A stretch of DNA of 34,151 nucleotides from Anaeromonas sp052088025 (GTDB taxonomy: Bacteria > Bacillota > Clostridia > Tissierellales > SIT17), in contig NZ_JBQCYD010000024.1 in the NCBI RefSeq assembly GCF_052088025.1, positions 1 to 34,151 on the forward strand, written 5' to 3'. The position numbers and the translations under genes are program-made. Within the stretch, counting starts at the first letter, position 1. Each line of letters opens with the position of its first letter. Under the pieces are notes generated by a model. That model did no database searches and was not told the DNA's origin. It saw nothing but the letters and a program-made list of their open reading frames with translations. This document shows, in pieces, positions 16,843-24,953 of the stretch.

Positions 16843-17724
16843 TTATAATTCTAAGTCTAAACCACTAGTTTTTTGTTCTATCATTTCATTTATAATATGA
16901 GCTATATGAGCTCCTGCTTCAACTGCTGCTGTACCATCCTTGTGGATATTTGATACAACATTTCTTCTTGCTTCAGGCATTCCAACTGTTCCCTTATATG
17001 CAATATATGCACTCATACTTTCTCCAGTTGCAAGCCCAGGTCTTTCTCCTACTAGTAGACAAGTTACATCTGCTCCTATAACTTCTGAAACAACATCCAT
17101 TGAAGGAACTCTTCCAAATTTAATGAAGAAAGGCGTACCAACTTCAAGTCCATATCCTTCAAGACCTTGTTTTAATGTAGGTAGTATATCTCTAATATTT
17201 GCTTCAATAGCTGTCGAACTTAGGCCATCTGCTACTATTATTTGAACTTGAGGATTCATCTTGCAATTTTCTTTCATCTTGTTTTTTTCTTCATCTTCAA
17301 ATTGTCTACCCAAATCTGGTCTAGTTATATATTCATCTTTGTCACTACACTTTGTCTTTACTGTAAATAAATCCATATCCTCTATCAAATCTTCATCTAC
17401 ACTTGTAAATACTGCATCCATAGCAACAGCATGATCTGCTCTAAATCTTAAAAGTGTACTTGTTTTAAGTCTTGGACCTGCTCTCCAAACACCCACTCTT
17501 GCTGCTGTGTTTTGCTTTAATTCCAGGTATTCTTCCTTATTTTCAGGATTTGGAACTAATAGTTGCTCCCTTAAATTAACTTCTGTTATATCTGGTAATT
17601 CACCATCTTCAATATTTGTCTTTGACTCAGAATTTAAAGATTTTTTATCACTTTTATTAGATTGCCCACCTAACTCAGTTAAAACTTGTTCTACTATTTT
17701 CTTCAATTCTTTTTCAGATACCAT
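16843..17724 (-). CDS. eutC: Ethanolamine ammonia-lyase small subunit
   Basis: About 293 aa. With EutB it converts ethanolamine to acetaldehyde and ammonia using adenosylcobalamin. The N-terminal helix (MVSEKELKKIVEQVLTEL) is a candidate targeting peptide, followed by a linker rich in Ser/Lys. The catalytic domain shows TAARVGVWRAGPRLKTSTLLRF (in parts), FIKFGRVPSMDVVSE and VLLVGERPGLATGESMSAY, all EutC hallmarks. The start is the ATG at 17724, eight or so bases after GAGAGG. The GTG at 17733 lies inside that RBS. Directly downstream of eutB. Confidence 0.95.
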   Translation of the reverse strand: MVSEKELKKIVEQVLTELGGQSNKSDKKSLNSESKTNIEDGELPDITEVNLREQLLVPNPENKEEYLELKQNTAARVGVWRAGPRLKTSTLLRFRADHAVAMDAVFTSVDEDLIEDMDLFTVKTKCSDKDEYITRPDLGRQFEDEEKNKMKENCKMNPQVQIIVADGLSSTAIEANIRDILPTLKQGLEGYGLEVGTPFFIKFGRVPSMDVVSEVIGADVTCLLVGERPGLATGESMSAYIAYKGTVGMPEARRNVVSNIHKDGTAAVEAGAHIAHIINEMIEQKTSGLDLEL

Positions 17725-17761
17725 TAAATTCACCTCTCCATTTTAAATATTTATTCCTTTA

Positions 17762-19126
17762 TTATTTTAAAAACATTGATGCATCTCCAGCTTTTGAAGT
17801 TAATCTACCATTTTCTGTTATGCCCATCTTTTCTAACCATCCATCAAACTCTTTTATAGGTCTTAAATTCATCAATTCTCTTAAAGCAGCTATATCATGA
17901 TATCCAGCTGATTGGTAGTTAAGCATTACATCATCACCTACTGGTGTACCTATTATATAGTTACATCCTGCATTGTGAAGTAAGATAGAGAGATTTTCCA
18001 TATCATTTTGATCTGCCTTCATATGGTTTGTATAGCAAACGTCAACTCCCATTGATATTCCACTAAGTTTACCCATAAAATGATCTTCAAGTCCTGCTCT
18101 TATAACTTGTTTACTATCATATAAATATTCTGGTCCTATAAAGCCAACAACTGTATTTACTATGAATGGATCATATTTCTTAGCAAATCCATAACATCTA
18201 GCTTCAAGTGTCAATTGATCTACTCCATGATGAGCATCTGATGACAATTCAGAACCTTGTCCAGTTTCAAAATACATTACATTAGGTCCTGCTGAAGTAC
18301 CTTGCTTTAATACTAGATCTCTTGCATCACTTAATAGTTTTGCATCTACTCCAAATGCTTCATTACCCTTTTGTGATCCTGCTATACTTTGGAAAATCAT
18401 ATCTGCAGGTGCACCTTTTTCTATTGCCTTCATTTGAGTAGTAACATGAGCAAGTAGACTGGTTTGAGAAGGTATTTCCCATTTATTTTTTAAATCTTCG
18501 AATGCATTTAATACTTCAGTAACCTTGCTTACACTATCATTTACTGGGTTTAAACCTATTACAGCATCCCCAATACCATAAGATAATCCTTCCATAGCTG
18601 AAATTAATATTCCTTCTAAATTATCAGTTGGATGATTTGGTTGTAGTCTTGCTGAAGCAGTTCCACGCTCTCCTATAGTAGTGTTACAAGTAGCTGTTAT
18701 ATTTATCTTGTTTGCAGCATACATAAGGTCTAGATTTGACATTAGCTTAGTTACAGCTGCAATCATCTCACTTGTAAGTCCTCTACTGATTCTTTTAATA
18801 TCACGCTCTGTAGTCTTGTGACTTAATAGCCATTCTCTAAATTCTGCTACAGTCCAATTAGCAATTTCTGAGTAAATTCTTTCATTTACTGAATCTTGAA
18901 TAACTCTTGTTACTTCATCTTTATCATAATCTATAACTGGATTATTCCTTAAATCCTTAAGCAACATCTGACTTAATACTTCCTTTGCTGCTATTCTTTC
19001 TGTAGTTGATTCTGCTGCAAGTCCTGCTAAGTTATCTCCTGATTTTTCCTCATTAGCCTTAGCTAGTACTTCTTTTACTGAATTAAATTGATAAGATATT
19101 CCAAATAATTTAGTTTTTAATATCAT
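17762..19126 (-). CDS. eutB: Ethanolamine ammonia-lyase large subunit
   Basis: 454 aa TIM-barrel subunit that binds ethanolamine and the B12 cofactor with EutC. The sequence shows GLTSEMIAAVTKLMSNLDLMYA (in parts), the NTTIGERGTASARLQPNHPTD loop, GLNPVNDS, and MYFETGQGSELSSDAHHGVDQ. These are the conserved active-site blocks of EutB. Length equals the family norm. A GAGGTG RBS precedes the ATG. It sits after eutA in the segment controlled by the second leader. Confidence 0.97.
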   Translation of the reverse strand: MILKTKLFGISYQFNSVKEVLAKANEEKSGDNLAGLAAESTTERIAAKEVLSQMLLKDLRNNPVIDYDKDEVTRVIQDSVNERIYSEIANWTVAEFREWLLSHKTTERDIKRISRGLTSEMIAAVTKLMSNLDLMYAANKINITATCNTTIGERGTASARLQPNHPTDNLEGILISAMEGLSYGIGDAVIGLNPVNDSVSKVTEVLNAFEDLKNKWEIPSQTSLLAHVTTQMKAIEKGAPADMIFQSIAGSQKGNEAFGVDAKLLSDARDLVLKQGTSAGPNVMYFETGQGSELSSDAHHGVDQLTLEARCYGFAKKYDPFIVNTVVGFIGPEYLYDSKQVIRAGLEDHFMGKLSGISMGVDVCYTNHMKADQNDMENLSILLHNAGCNYIIGTPVGDDVMLNYQSAGYHDIAALRELMNLRPIKEFDGWLEKMGITENGRLTSKAGDASMFLK

Positions 19127-19151
19127 ATGTTTTCACCTCTTAGTTTTATAT

Positions 19152-20591
19152 TTAATATCCAAATGCCAATGTCTTGATTACAACAGGAACTACTTTTCCA
19201 TTTGCTAAAGGCTTTCCTATGTCAATAAAATCACCATTTTGGACTCTTACACTATCAATACATACTATGTCTTTTTTATAATCTAGAAATCTATGAATAG
19301 TTTGTCCAAGCGCCTTTGCTATGTCATTTTCTACAATTACAATGAGTGGTTGATCTGATTCTATGATTTCCTTCATGCCTCTTATAATACTTTTTGCCAA
19401 AAGTTCTAATTCCTTAAAACTTATATTCTTCACCCCCTTAAGCGCTAATGCTATCAATTGGTTTTCTTCTTCTAGATTAAACCAATCTAGCTTTTCATTC
19501 ATTACTTCACTTAAGTCCTCATAATCTAGTTCTTCATCGCTTTGTGAAAGCTTTAAAATTGGTATGTTCTTAAAGGGAAATATGTCTTTAGTAAAGGTTA
19601 TAGTACTTCCACTTATGTCAGTAGTATGGGTTCCAGCACCAACAACTGTTGCCCTTATAGTTTCTGATGGCTCATATATGTTAAAATCATCAAATAACAT
19701 GCTATTTTTTATACTTTTTCCAAGTAAAACTCCTATATCACCATATTTATAAAGTTCTGCTATATCATCATCATTATATATACAATCTGCTACACCACCA
19801 GAAAAAGAAATATATTCTATTTCATATTCTCTTTTTAAATCTTTGGTAGTTAACAACAAATCTAAATCCTTACTGCTTTTACTTAGTCCTATACCTAAAA
19901 CTTCTTCAAGTACTTCAGCCATTTTATTTGTTATAAGATTTAATTCATGTTCATTTAGTGAATTACCTATCTTTAAATCCATATCCATACTTTTGGCCAA
20001 TCTTTGTATCTTTTCAGATACATATTCTATTTTTTTAGTCTTAGGATTTATCTTTATAAGCCTTCCACCAATATCAAGGCATGTTGTATCAATTATTTCT
20101 CCCTTATGAAATACTGAAATATTAGTAGTACCTCCGCCAATATCAAGATTTGCAACTACAGCTTTTTTTTCTTTTGATAATATATCAACTCCTGCACCCT
20201 TACCAGCTATGATAGATTCTAAATCAGGTCCTGCAGTAGCAACTACAAAATCACCTGCTAGTCCACTTAGTTTTTCTAGGACTATACTAGCGTTTTCCTT
20301 TCTTGCAGTTTCACCAGTAATTATTACAGCTCCTGTATCTACATCCTTTGGCTTTATATTAGCTTTTTCATATTCACCTTCTATGATTCTCTTTACTTCT
20401 TCACCATCAATTTCAGTCAATGATTTTAAGGGTGTATAATATATTTCACTTTTATATATGACCTTTTTATCTACTATATTTACCTTTGGTATAGCAAAGG
20501 AAGAAGCTGTATTTTCTATAAATAAATTACTGAAAACTAGTTGTGTAGTTGAGGTTCCTATATCTATTCCTACACTGAGTATTTCTTCCAT
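19152..20591 (-). CDS. eutA: Ethanolamine ammonia-lyase reactivating factor EutA
   Basis: About 479 aa ASKHA-fold ATPase that removes damaged cobalamin from EutBC. The phosphate-1 motif LSVGIDIGTSTTQLVFS is at the N-terminus, phosphate-2 NLDIGGGTTNISVFHKG near residue 150, and SFSGGVADCIY near 265. GAGTHTTDISGSTI follows near 320. The ATG at 20591 and a TTG at 20594 are both possible given GGGGAGG upstream (eleven or eight bases). It is the first gene after the ANTAR-type leader and palindromic terminator at 20622-20693, so antitermination should gate it and all genes behind it. Confidence 0.94.
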   Translation of the reverse strand: MEEILSVGIDIGTSTTQLVFSNLFIENTASSFAIPKVNIVDKKVIYKSEIYYTPLKSLTEIDGEEVKRIIEGEYEKANIKPKDVDTGAVIITGETARKENASIVLEKLSGLAGDFVVATAGPDLESIIAGKGAGVDILSKEKKAVVANLDIGGGTTNISVFHKGEIIDTTCLDIGGRLIKINPKTKKIEYVSEKIQRLAKSMDMDLKIGNSLNEHELNLITNKMAEVLEEVLGIGLSKSSKDLDLLLTTKDLKREYEIEYISFSGGVADCIYNDDDIAELYKYGDIGVLLGKSIKNSMLFDDFNIYEPSETIRATVVGAGTHTTDISGSTITFTKDIFPFKNIPILKLSQSDEELDYEDLSEVMNEKLDWFNLEEENQLIALALKGVKNISFKELELLAKSIIRGMKEIIESDQPLIVIVENDIAKALGQTIHRFLDYKKDIVCIDSVRVQNGDFIDIGKPLANGKVVPVVIKTLAFGY

Positions 20592-20621
20592 CAATTGAAT
20601 TTCCTCCCCTCAAATTAGCAC

Positions 20622-20666
20622 AAGGGGCCTAAAGCTTATATGATTCATATAAGCTTTAGGCCCCTT
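20622..20666 (-). terminator. Regulated terminator upstream of eutA
   Basis: A perfect 22-bp inverted repeat with a single-base spacer (arms begin AAGGGGCCTAAAGC). On the minus strand its 5' arm overlaps the 3' half of the P2 hairpin, so the two folds exclude each other. The following T tract is weak (TTGTGCTAATTT), while the opposite strand has a TTTTT run. Confidence 0.75.
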
Positions 20667-20693
20667 TGCCTTTTTAAAACACTCCATTGTGTT
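20658..20693 (-). promoter_or_regulatory. ANTAR (EutV) dual-hairpin target upstream of eutA
   Basis: Read on the minus strand, P1 is AACAC-AATGGA-GTGTT (20678-20693) and P2 is AGGC-AAAGGG-GCCT (20658-20671). Both loops are six bases with A at position 1 and G at position 4, the signature recognised by ANTAR proteins such as EutV. P1 begins three bases after the eutW stop. P2 overlaps the 5' arm of the large terminator hairpin. Binding of phosphorylated EutV would hold P2 and let transcription reach eutA. Confidence 0.85.
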
Positions 20694-20695
20694 TA

Positions 20696-22108
20696 CTATT
20701 CATTTTTAAAATCAAAAAACACCTTTGTTCCACTTGAAGTAGAATCCATATTTAAATGGCCTTGTAATTTATCTTCTACAATACTTTTAACTATGTCTAG
20801 TCCTAGACTTTCTTTTTTGATTTTATCTATATCAAAACCACTACCATTGTCAATTATAGAAACACTAGAATATAATATTCCCTTTTGTACTGATATTCTT
20901 ATATACCCTTCATTTTTGTTTTTAAAAGCATGAGATAAAGAATTTTGTAACAATTCATTTACAACCAAGGCTATAGATGTAGCCTTGTCTGAACTAATAG
21001 TTATAGCATCTCCACTTACACTCACACTTACCTTTTTCATAAAGGGCACACCAAATTTTAATGTGCTATTTTTAATCTTTTCAATTATGGTTTTAAGATC
21101 TATTTCATCTATACCACTTTGAGCTAATATCTCATGAGTAACAGCAATGCTTAACATTCTATTTATGCTGTCAGTAAAAGCTTTTTTTGTAGACTTATCA
21201 TCTACCCTTCTAGATTGAAGACTTAAAAGGCTTGCTATTGTCTGCAAGTTGTTTTTTACCCTATGATGAATTTCTCTCATTGCTACAGATTTTAAAATTA
21301 ATTCCTTTTCCTTTTCCCTAACTTCAGTTATATCTTTTATTAGCATGGTAATGCCTATGATTTTATTCTCAGATTGAAGTAGGGCGTATTTTACTTGTAG
21401 TACAAGCTTACCTACATTAACTTCTGAACTTATCAAATTAGGTTCATTTATAACTTCTATTATAGAATTTTCATCTAAAGACAAGTTGTTAAATTCCATT
21501 CCTCTTATATCATCTTTATATCCTAATTTCTGATAAAGTTCTATTGCAACAGGATTAGCATAAGTAGCTATTCCTTTCTTATTGAAAATGATTATTGCAT
21601 CATTTACATGATAGGTTAATGCATGTCTACCATCTTTGATATTTAATAGTGTTTCTGTAAGCTGTTCAGTAGTTTCTGTTAGAACTTCCACTTTGTTTAT
21701 TGCACTTATATCACGGGTTATATCTTTTTCCATGATGAGGACACCTATGACTTCCCTTTTATTGTTGTGGATTGGCACCACATTTTGCCTGACATTTTTA
21801 TTTTCTTGTGTTAGGGCTTTTAAATCCCTTGTAGGCATCCCTGTTTCTAAGGTTCTAAGTGCTGCTGGTTCATTTTTTCTAAAGGCTAATTCTCCAACAA
21901 CCGAGTATTCATACATTGATTCATGTGTGCTGGGTTTTGATTCTGCTACTACTATAGCAACATCTGGATCATGAGTTATACAATCAATAAATATATCTGA
22001 TCTTACTAAATCTGATATTAAAGGTAAGGCATTTGCTATATCTTCAATTTTTTCTATGTCAGAATCAGAGAGTTTGGTGTGTTCTTTGCATAATTTTTTA
22101 ATGATAAT
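20696..22108 (-). CDS. eutW: EutW sensor histidine kinase (non-ATG start)
   Basis: About 470 aa, soluble. Residues 1-140 are the H_kinase_N-type sensor domain (LCKEHTKLSDSDIEKIEDIA, DIFIDC, AIVVAESKPSTHESMYEY, RKNEPAALRTLETG), then a PAS domain (about 160-260). The HisKA_2 segment MREIHHRVKNNLQ (His281/282) and an ATPase domain (NELLQNSLSHAF, DNGSGFD, SGTKVFFDF) follow. The kinase responds to ethanolamine in relatives. The first in-frame ATG (21916) would cut off 64 residues of the sensor domain. The frame stays open to the eutV stop, with AAGGGAG 5 bases before an ATT (22108) or 8 before an ATC (22105). I therefore place the start there; a one-base slip at the A6 run (22094-22099) is the alternative. 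Confidence 0.85.
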   Translation of the reverse strand: MIIKKLCKEHTKLSDSDIEKIEDIANALPLISDLVRSDIFIDCITHDPDVAIVVAESKPSTHESMYEYSVVGELAFRKNEPAALRTLETGMPTRDLKALTQENKNVRQNVVPIHNNKREVIGVLIMEKDITRDISAINKVEVLTETTEQLTETLLNIKDGRHALTYHVNDAIIIFNKKGIATYANPVAIELYQKLGYKDDIRGMEFNNLSLDENSIIEVINEPNLISSEVNVGKLVLQVKYALLQSENKIIGITMLIKDITEVREKEKELILKSVAMREIHHRVKNNLQTIASLLSLQSRRVDDKSTKKAFTDSINRMLSIAVTHEILAQSGIDEIDLKTIIEKIKNSTLKFGVPFMKKVSVSVSGDAITISSDKATSIALVVNELLQNSLSHAFKNKNEGYIRISVQKGILYSSVSIIDNGSGFDIDKIKKESLGLDIVKSIVEDKLQGHLNMDSTSSGTKVFFDFKNE

Positions 22109-22113
22109 ATCAT

Positions 22114-22120
22114 CTCCCTT
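22114..22120 (-). promoter_or_regulatory. Ribosome binding site deciding the eutW start
   Basis: AAGGGAG on the minus strand, just after the eutV stop. It touches an out-of-frame ATG (22111-22113) and is 5 bases before an in-frame ATT and 8 before an in-frame ATC. No site of this quality lies before the ATG at 21916. Confidence 0.6.
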
Positions 22121-22123
22121 ATC

Positions 22124-22696
22124 TTATATATTACTCATTATTATAGCAGATGCAATATCTCTCATAGGACAACGCTTATCCATGCTCAATTTTTTTATTC
22201 TCTTATATGCATCATCTTCACTCATATTATCATTTTCCATGAGTATTCCCTTAGCCTTTTCAATGATTTTTCTTGACTCAAGTTTATCTTTTACAGTTAC
22301 AATTTCTTCCTTCATTTCTTCAATCTCCCTACCCTTAGCTATGGCAACTTCTATTGCAGGTATGAGACTGGGCTTGTTTATAGGTTTTACAATGTATCCC
22401 ATAACTCCAACCTCTTTAGCTTGTTCAATAAATTCTGCACCACTATATGCAGTTAAAAGTATAATACTCTTTGCAGTATTCTCATTAAATATAACTCTTG
22501 AAGCTTTTATTCCATCTAATATAGGCATTTTAACATCCATGAGTACCAAATCAGGTTTTTTCTTCCTACAAATCTCAACAGCATCAAAACCATCAGAAGC
22601 TTCTCCTACAACATTGTAGCCTTCTTCTTCTAAAAATTCTCTAAGGTCCATTCTAGTAATAGGTTCATCATCGGCTATTACTATATTATATTTCAT
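22124..22696 (-). CDS. eutV: EutV response regulator with ANTAR RNA-binding domain
   Basis: About 190 aa. Receiver domain 1-120 with the acidic pocket ADDEP, phosphoacceptor Asp54 in LVLMDVKMP, and Lys in YIVKPINKP. A coiled-coil linker leads to the ANTAR domain (about 125-185: ESRKIIEKAKGILMENDNMSEDDAYKRIKKLSMDK in parts). Phosphorylation by EutW promotes dimerisation and binding of paired hairpins in nascent RNA, which blocks terminators. Two such targets are visible, before eutS and before eutA. The ATG at 22696 has AGGAGG nine bases upstream; a TTG at 22699 is possible. Confidence 0.95.
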   Translation of the reverse strand: MKYNIVIADDEPITRMDLREFLEEEGYNVVGEASDGFDAVEICRKKKPDLVLMDVKMPILDGIKASRVIFNENTAKSIILLTAYSGAEFIEQAKEVGVMGYIVKPINKPSLIPAIEVAIAKGREIEEMKEEIVTVKDKLESRKIIEKAKGILMENDNMSEDDAYKRIKKLSMDKRCPMRDIASAIIMSNI

Positions 22697-22725
22697 CAAT
22701 TTATGCCTCCTTGATAGGTCTTATA

Positions 22726-23151
22726 TTAATCATTTAAATACTTTTGTATCTCACAAATTCCTATATTTTCCTTTGAACTTGTCTTAAAGATTTCACCTGC
22801 ACCTGCAAGCTTAAGACAATTTATAGATTCATCTATAAAAATTTCTTCCTTATCAGTCTTTGTTATTATCCCTATAACAGGTTTGGTAAATATAGAGCTG
22901 AAATTAGGTGGAAATACACATCTTTTATTGCTTGAATCTTGAATCAAAGCAACCACATCACAGTCATAAGATGCTACAGTAAGAGCATTGTAATATCTTC
23001 TGTTTTCCAAATATTCACCTGGAGTATCGATTATATTATCATAATATTCCATAGCTTGAGTCTTTTTATACTTCATATTTAATTTTTTTAAAGCTTGAAT
23101 TAAAGTGGTCTTACCACTACCTATTGAACCAATAAATATAATTTTTTTCAT
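22726..23151 (-). CDS. eutP: EutP/PduV small GTPase-like protein
   Basis: 141 aa. A P-loop GSIGSGKTTL at residues 8-17, DTPGEYLENR (switch/G3-like) near 43 and TKTDKEE (G4) near 104 make it a Ras-like GTPase-family member. EutP and PduV associate with microcompartments and acetate kinase activity has been reported for an EutP; that function here is not shown. It lies ten bases after eutS and before eutV, in the part of the operon under the first leader. Confidence 0.93.
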   Translation of the reverse strand: MKKIIFIGSIGSGKTTLIQALKKLNMKYKKTQAMEYYDNIIDTPGEYLENRRYYNALTVASYDCDVVALIQDSSNKRCVFPPNFSSIFTKPVIGIITKTDKEEIFIDESINCLKLAGAGEIFKTSSKENIGICEIQKYLND

Positions 23152-23161
23152 TTTAACCTCT

Positions 23162-23512
23162 TTATGATCTCGTAATCTGAGTTGGAGTAAATAAGAGTTT
23201 ATTACTCAGTAAATTTAATATCTCTTTTAAAGATGCTTCTACACTGGAAACATCACCTGTGATTACTAGAGAACCACTAAATCTATCAATAAAACCTATC
23301 TCCACATCCCCAGCCTTTGTTGCAACATCAGCTGCTATTATAGCTGCCTCACTAGGAGTTATAGTTAGTATTCCTATAGCATTACTATATTCTTCATTTA
23401 ATCCTAATTTCATATATATACTTTTTTCAGGATTTGCAATAAGATGTGCAAGAGTTACTTGTTTTCCTGGAACAAATTCTTGAACTATTCTTTGTTTATT
23501 ATCTATATCCAT
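23162..23512 (-). CDS. eutS: EutS bent hexameric shell protein
   Basis: 116 aa, one permuted BMC domain. The N-terminal strand IVQEFVPGKQVTLAHLIANP and AIGILTITPSEAAIIAADVATKAGDVEIGFIDRFSGSLVITGDVSSVEA (in parts) are the EutS/PduU pattern, and the end is PTQITRS. The hexamer is bent in some species and may form edges. AAGGA sits eight bases before the ATG at 23512; the two ATGs at 23518 and 23521 lie too close to it. It is the first shell gene after the operon promoter. Confidence 0.95.
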   Translation of the reverse strand: MDIDNKQRIVQEFVPGKQVTLAHLIANPEKSIYMKLGLNEEYSNAIGILTITPSEAAIIAADVATKAGDVEIGFIDRFSGSLVITGDVSSVEASLKEILNLLSNKLLFTPTQITRS

Positions 23513-23544
23513 AATCATCATCCTTAATCAATCAAAATTAGTCT

Positions 23545-23599
23545 TAAAAAACATAAAAGCCCTACCCCAAAACACAGTTGACCGTTTTAGTGTAAGCTT
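23545..23599 (-). terminator. Regulated terminator in the eutS leader
   Basis: On the minus strand AAGCTTACACTAAAAC pairs with GTTTTGGGGTAGGGCTT (one mismatch, one bulge, several G-U pairs), followed by a T-rich tract (TTTATGTTTTTT). Its 5' arm starts with AAGCTT, which is also the 3' strand of P2, so terminator and P2 are mutually exclusive. Confidence 0.78.
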
Positions 23600-23629
23600 C
23601 TTCGCTTCTTATTGCACACCATTGTACAA
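23594..23629 (-). promoter_or_regulatory. ANTAR (EutV) dual-hairpin target in the eutS leader
   Basis: P1 is TTGTAC-AATGGT-GTGCAA (23612-23629, one G-U pair) with a canonical A1/G4 hexaloop. P2 is AAGC-GAAGAA-GCTT (23594-23607) with G at loop position 4 but G rather than A at position 1. P2 overlaps the terminator arm. This arrangement matches EutV antitermination leaders of Enterococcus and Clostridioides. Confidence 0.8.
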
Positions 23630-23645
23630 TATATTCATTTTCTTA

Positions 23646-23674
23646 ATTATAACATATGAATTAATTTAATTCAA
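23646..23674 (-). promoter_or_regulatory. Sigma-A promoter of the eutS operon
   Basis: TTGAAT (23669-23674) and TATAAT (23646-23651) on the minus strand are 17 bases apart. Transcription would begin near 23639 and pass through P1, P2 and the terminator before eutS. A 17-bp palindrome TGAATTAA-A-TTAATTCA (23657-23673) overlaps the -35 and spacer and could be an operator. Confidence 0.78.
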
Positions 23675-23705
23675 TATAGTTATTTGAATCTTTTATTTTT
23701 TCAAT

Positions 23706-24836
23706 TTATTTACTATTATATATTTTTTTATAAATTTCTATCAGATTATCTCTTGAAGGTTTTACTGGATTATTGCTAGTACATATATCAACCATAGCAA
23801 GGTCTACCATTTCATCAATACAAGCATAAAATTCTTCTTTTTTAATTCCCATCTCTTCTATAGAAGAAGGAATCTCTAGATTTTCATTTAATATTTCTAT
23901 AGCCTTTATCAAAGCCCTTATGCTAGTCTTTTCATCTTCAATATCTATACCAATACTATTTGCTATATAAGCATATCTTTTGGAAGCTTCCTCATCTTTT
24001 GAATTAAAATCTATTACATGTGGAAGTAATATAGCATTTGCTCTTCCATGGGGAATATGAAATTTAGCTCCTAGTGCATGTGCCAAACTGTGATTTATCC
24101 CTAAAGATGAATTATTAAATGCAACTCCAGCCATAGTTGAAGCATTGTGTAGCTTTTCTCTTGCAATTTCATCATTACCATTCTTATATGCCCTAATCAA
24201 ATAATTAAAAACCAATTTAATAGCACCTTCTGCTAGAGTATCTGAAAAATCACTTGCCTTTTGTGATACTATTGCCTCTACTGAATGAGTAAGAATATCT
24301 ATTCCTGTATCAGCTGTTACTTTTTTTGGTACTGTCATTGTGAAATTTGAATCTACTATAGCTAAATCTGGCATCATTCTTTTATCATCAAAAGCTATCT
24401 TAGTGCTTTTCTTTGTATCTGTTATAACTGAGTATGAAGTAACCTCTGAGCCTGTACCACTAGTTGTGGGAATTGAAACAAAATATGGCTTTAGAACATC
24501 CTTGTTTTTATCCATATTCATATAAAAATACATCATAGCTTTAGCAGTATCAATAGAAGAACCACCGCCTAAGGCAATTATACAATCAGGAACATTTTTA
24601 ATCATCATATCTAAACCTTTAATCACAACTTCTACTGTAGGATCTGGTATTACACCAGTAAAGATACTATATTTGACTCCCTTTAAATCCAGAATGTTTG
24701 TGATTTTATTTGCTATTTTTGATTCTACAATAAATTCTTCTGTTACTATTAATACATTCCTAAAATCTTTTTCTATTAAGCAACCAATAGAACCTCTCCC
24801 ATAAAATATTTGAGGTCCCACCTCAAATCTATTCAC
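23706..24836 (-). CDS. eutG: Iron-containing alcohol dehydrogenase EutG
   Basis: 376 aa group III (Fe-dependent) dehydrogenase. NAD-binding GGGSSIDTAK at 90-99, PTTSGTGSEVTSYSVIT near 135, and the metal-binding pattern GINHSLAHALGAKFHIPHGRANAILLPHV with His residues in the second half. It reduces acetaldehyde to ethanol and so recycles NADH made by EutE. GTG start with TAGGAGGAG just upstream. It has its own promoter and precedes the eutS promoter, with no strong terminator between. No targeting helix is obvious. The eut role rests on position and family. Confidence 0.88.
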   Translation of the reverse strand: MNRFEVGPQIFYGRGSIGCLIEKDFRNVLIVTEEFIVESKIANKITNILDLKGVKYSIFTGVIPDPTVEVVIKGLDMMIKNVPDCIIALGGGSSIDTAKAMMYFYMNMDKNKDVLKPYFVSIPTTSGTGSEVTSYSVITDTKKSTKIAFDDKRMMPDLAIVDSNFTMTVPKKVTADTGIDILTHSVEAIVSQKASDFSDTLAEGAIKLVFNYLIRAYKNGNDEIAREKLHNASTMAGVAFNNSSLGINHSLAHALGAKFHIPHGRANAILLPHVIDFNSKDEEASKRYAYIANSIGIDIEDEKTSIRALIKAIEILNENLEIPSSIEEMGIKKEEFYACIDEMVDLAMVDICTSNNPVKPSRDNLIEIYKKIYNSK

Positions 24837-24878
24837 CTAATCTCCTCCTATTCTTATTGTATTTTGATATTAAAATAA

Positions 24879-24907
24879 ATTATACTACAGAAAATCCTGT
24901 ATTACAA
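24879..24907 (-). promoter_or_regulatory. eutG promoter with inverted repeat in the spacer
   Basis: TTGTAA (24902-24907) and TATAAT (24879-24884) on the minus strand with a 17-base spacer. The spacer holds TACAG-N6-CTGTA (24886-24901), a possible operator. No ANTAR hairpins follow before the GTG, so this gene is probably not under EutV antitermination. Confidence 0.65.
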
Positions 24908-24953
24908 ATTATAAATATCATATACCCCTTTTAAAATGAATCTAACTTTATGA

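Noticed and set aside
21914..21916. ATG at 21916 as the eutW start
   Set aside because: It cuts into the conserved sensor domain and has no good RBS, while the frame is open upstream with an RBS after eutV.
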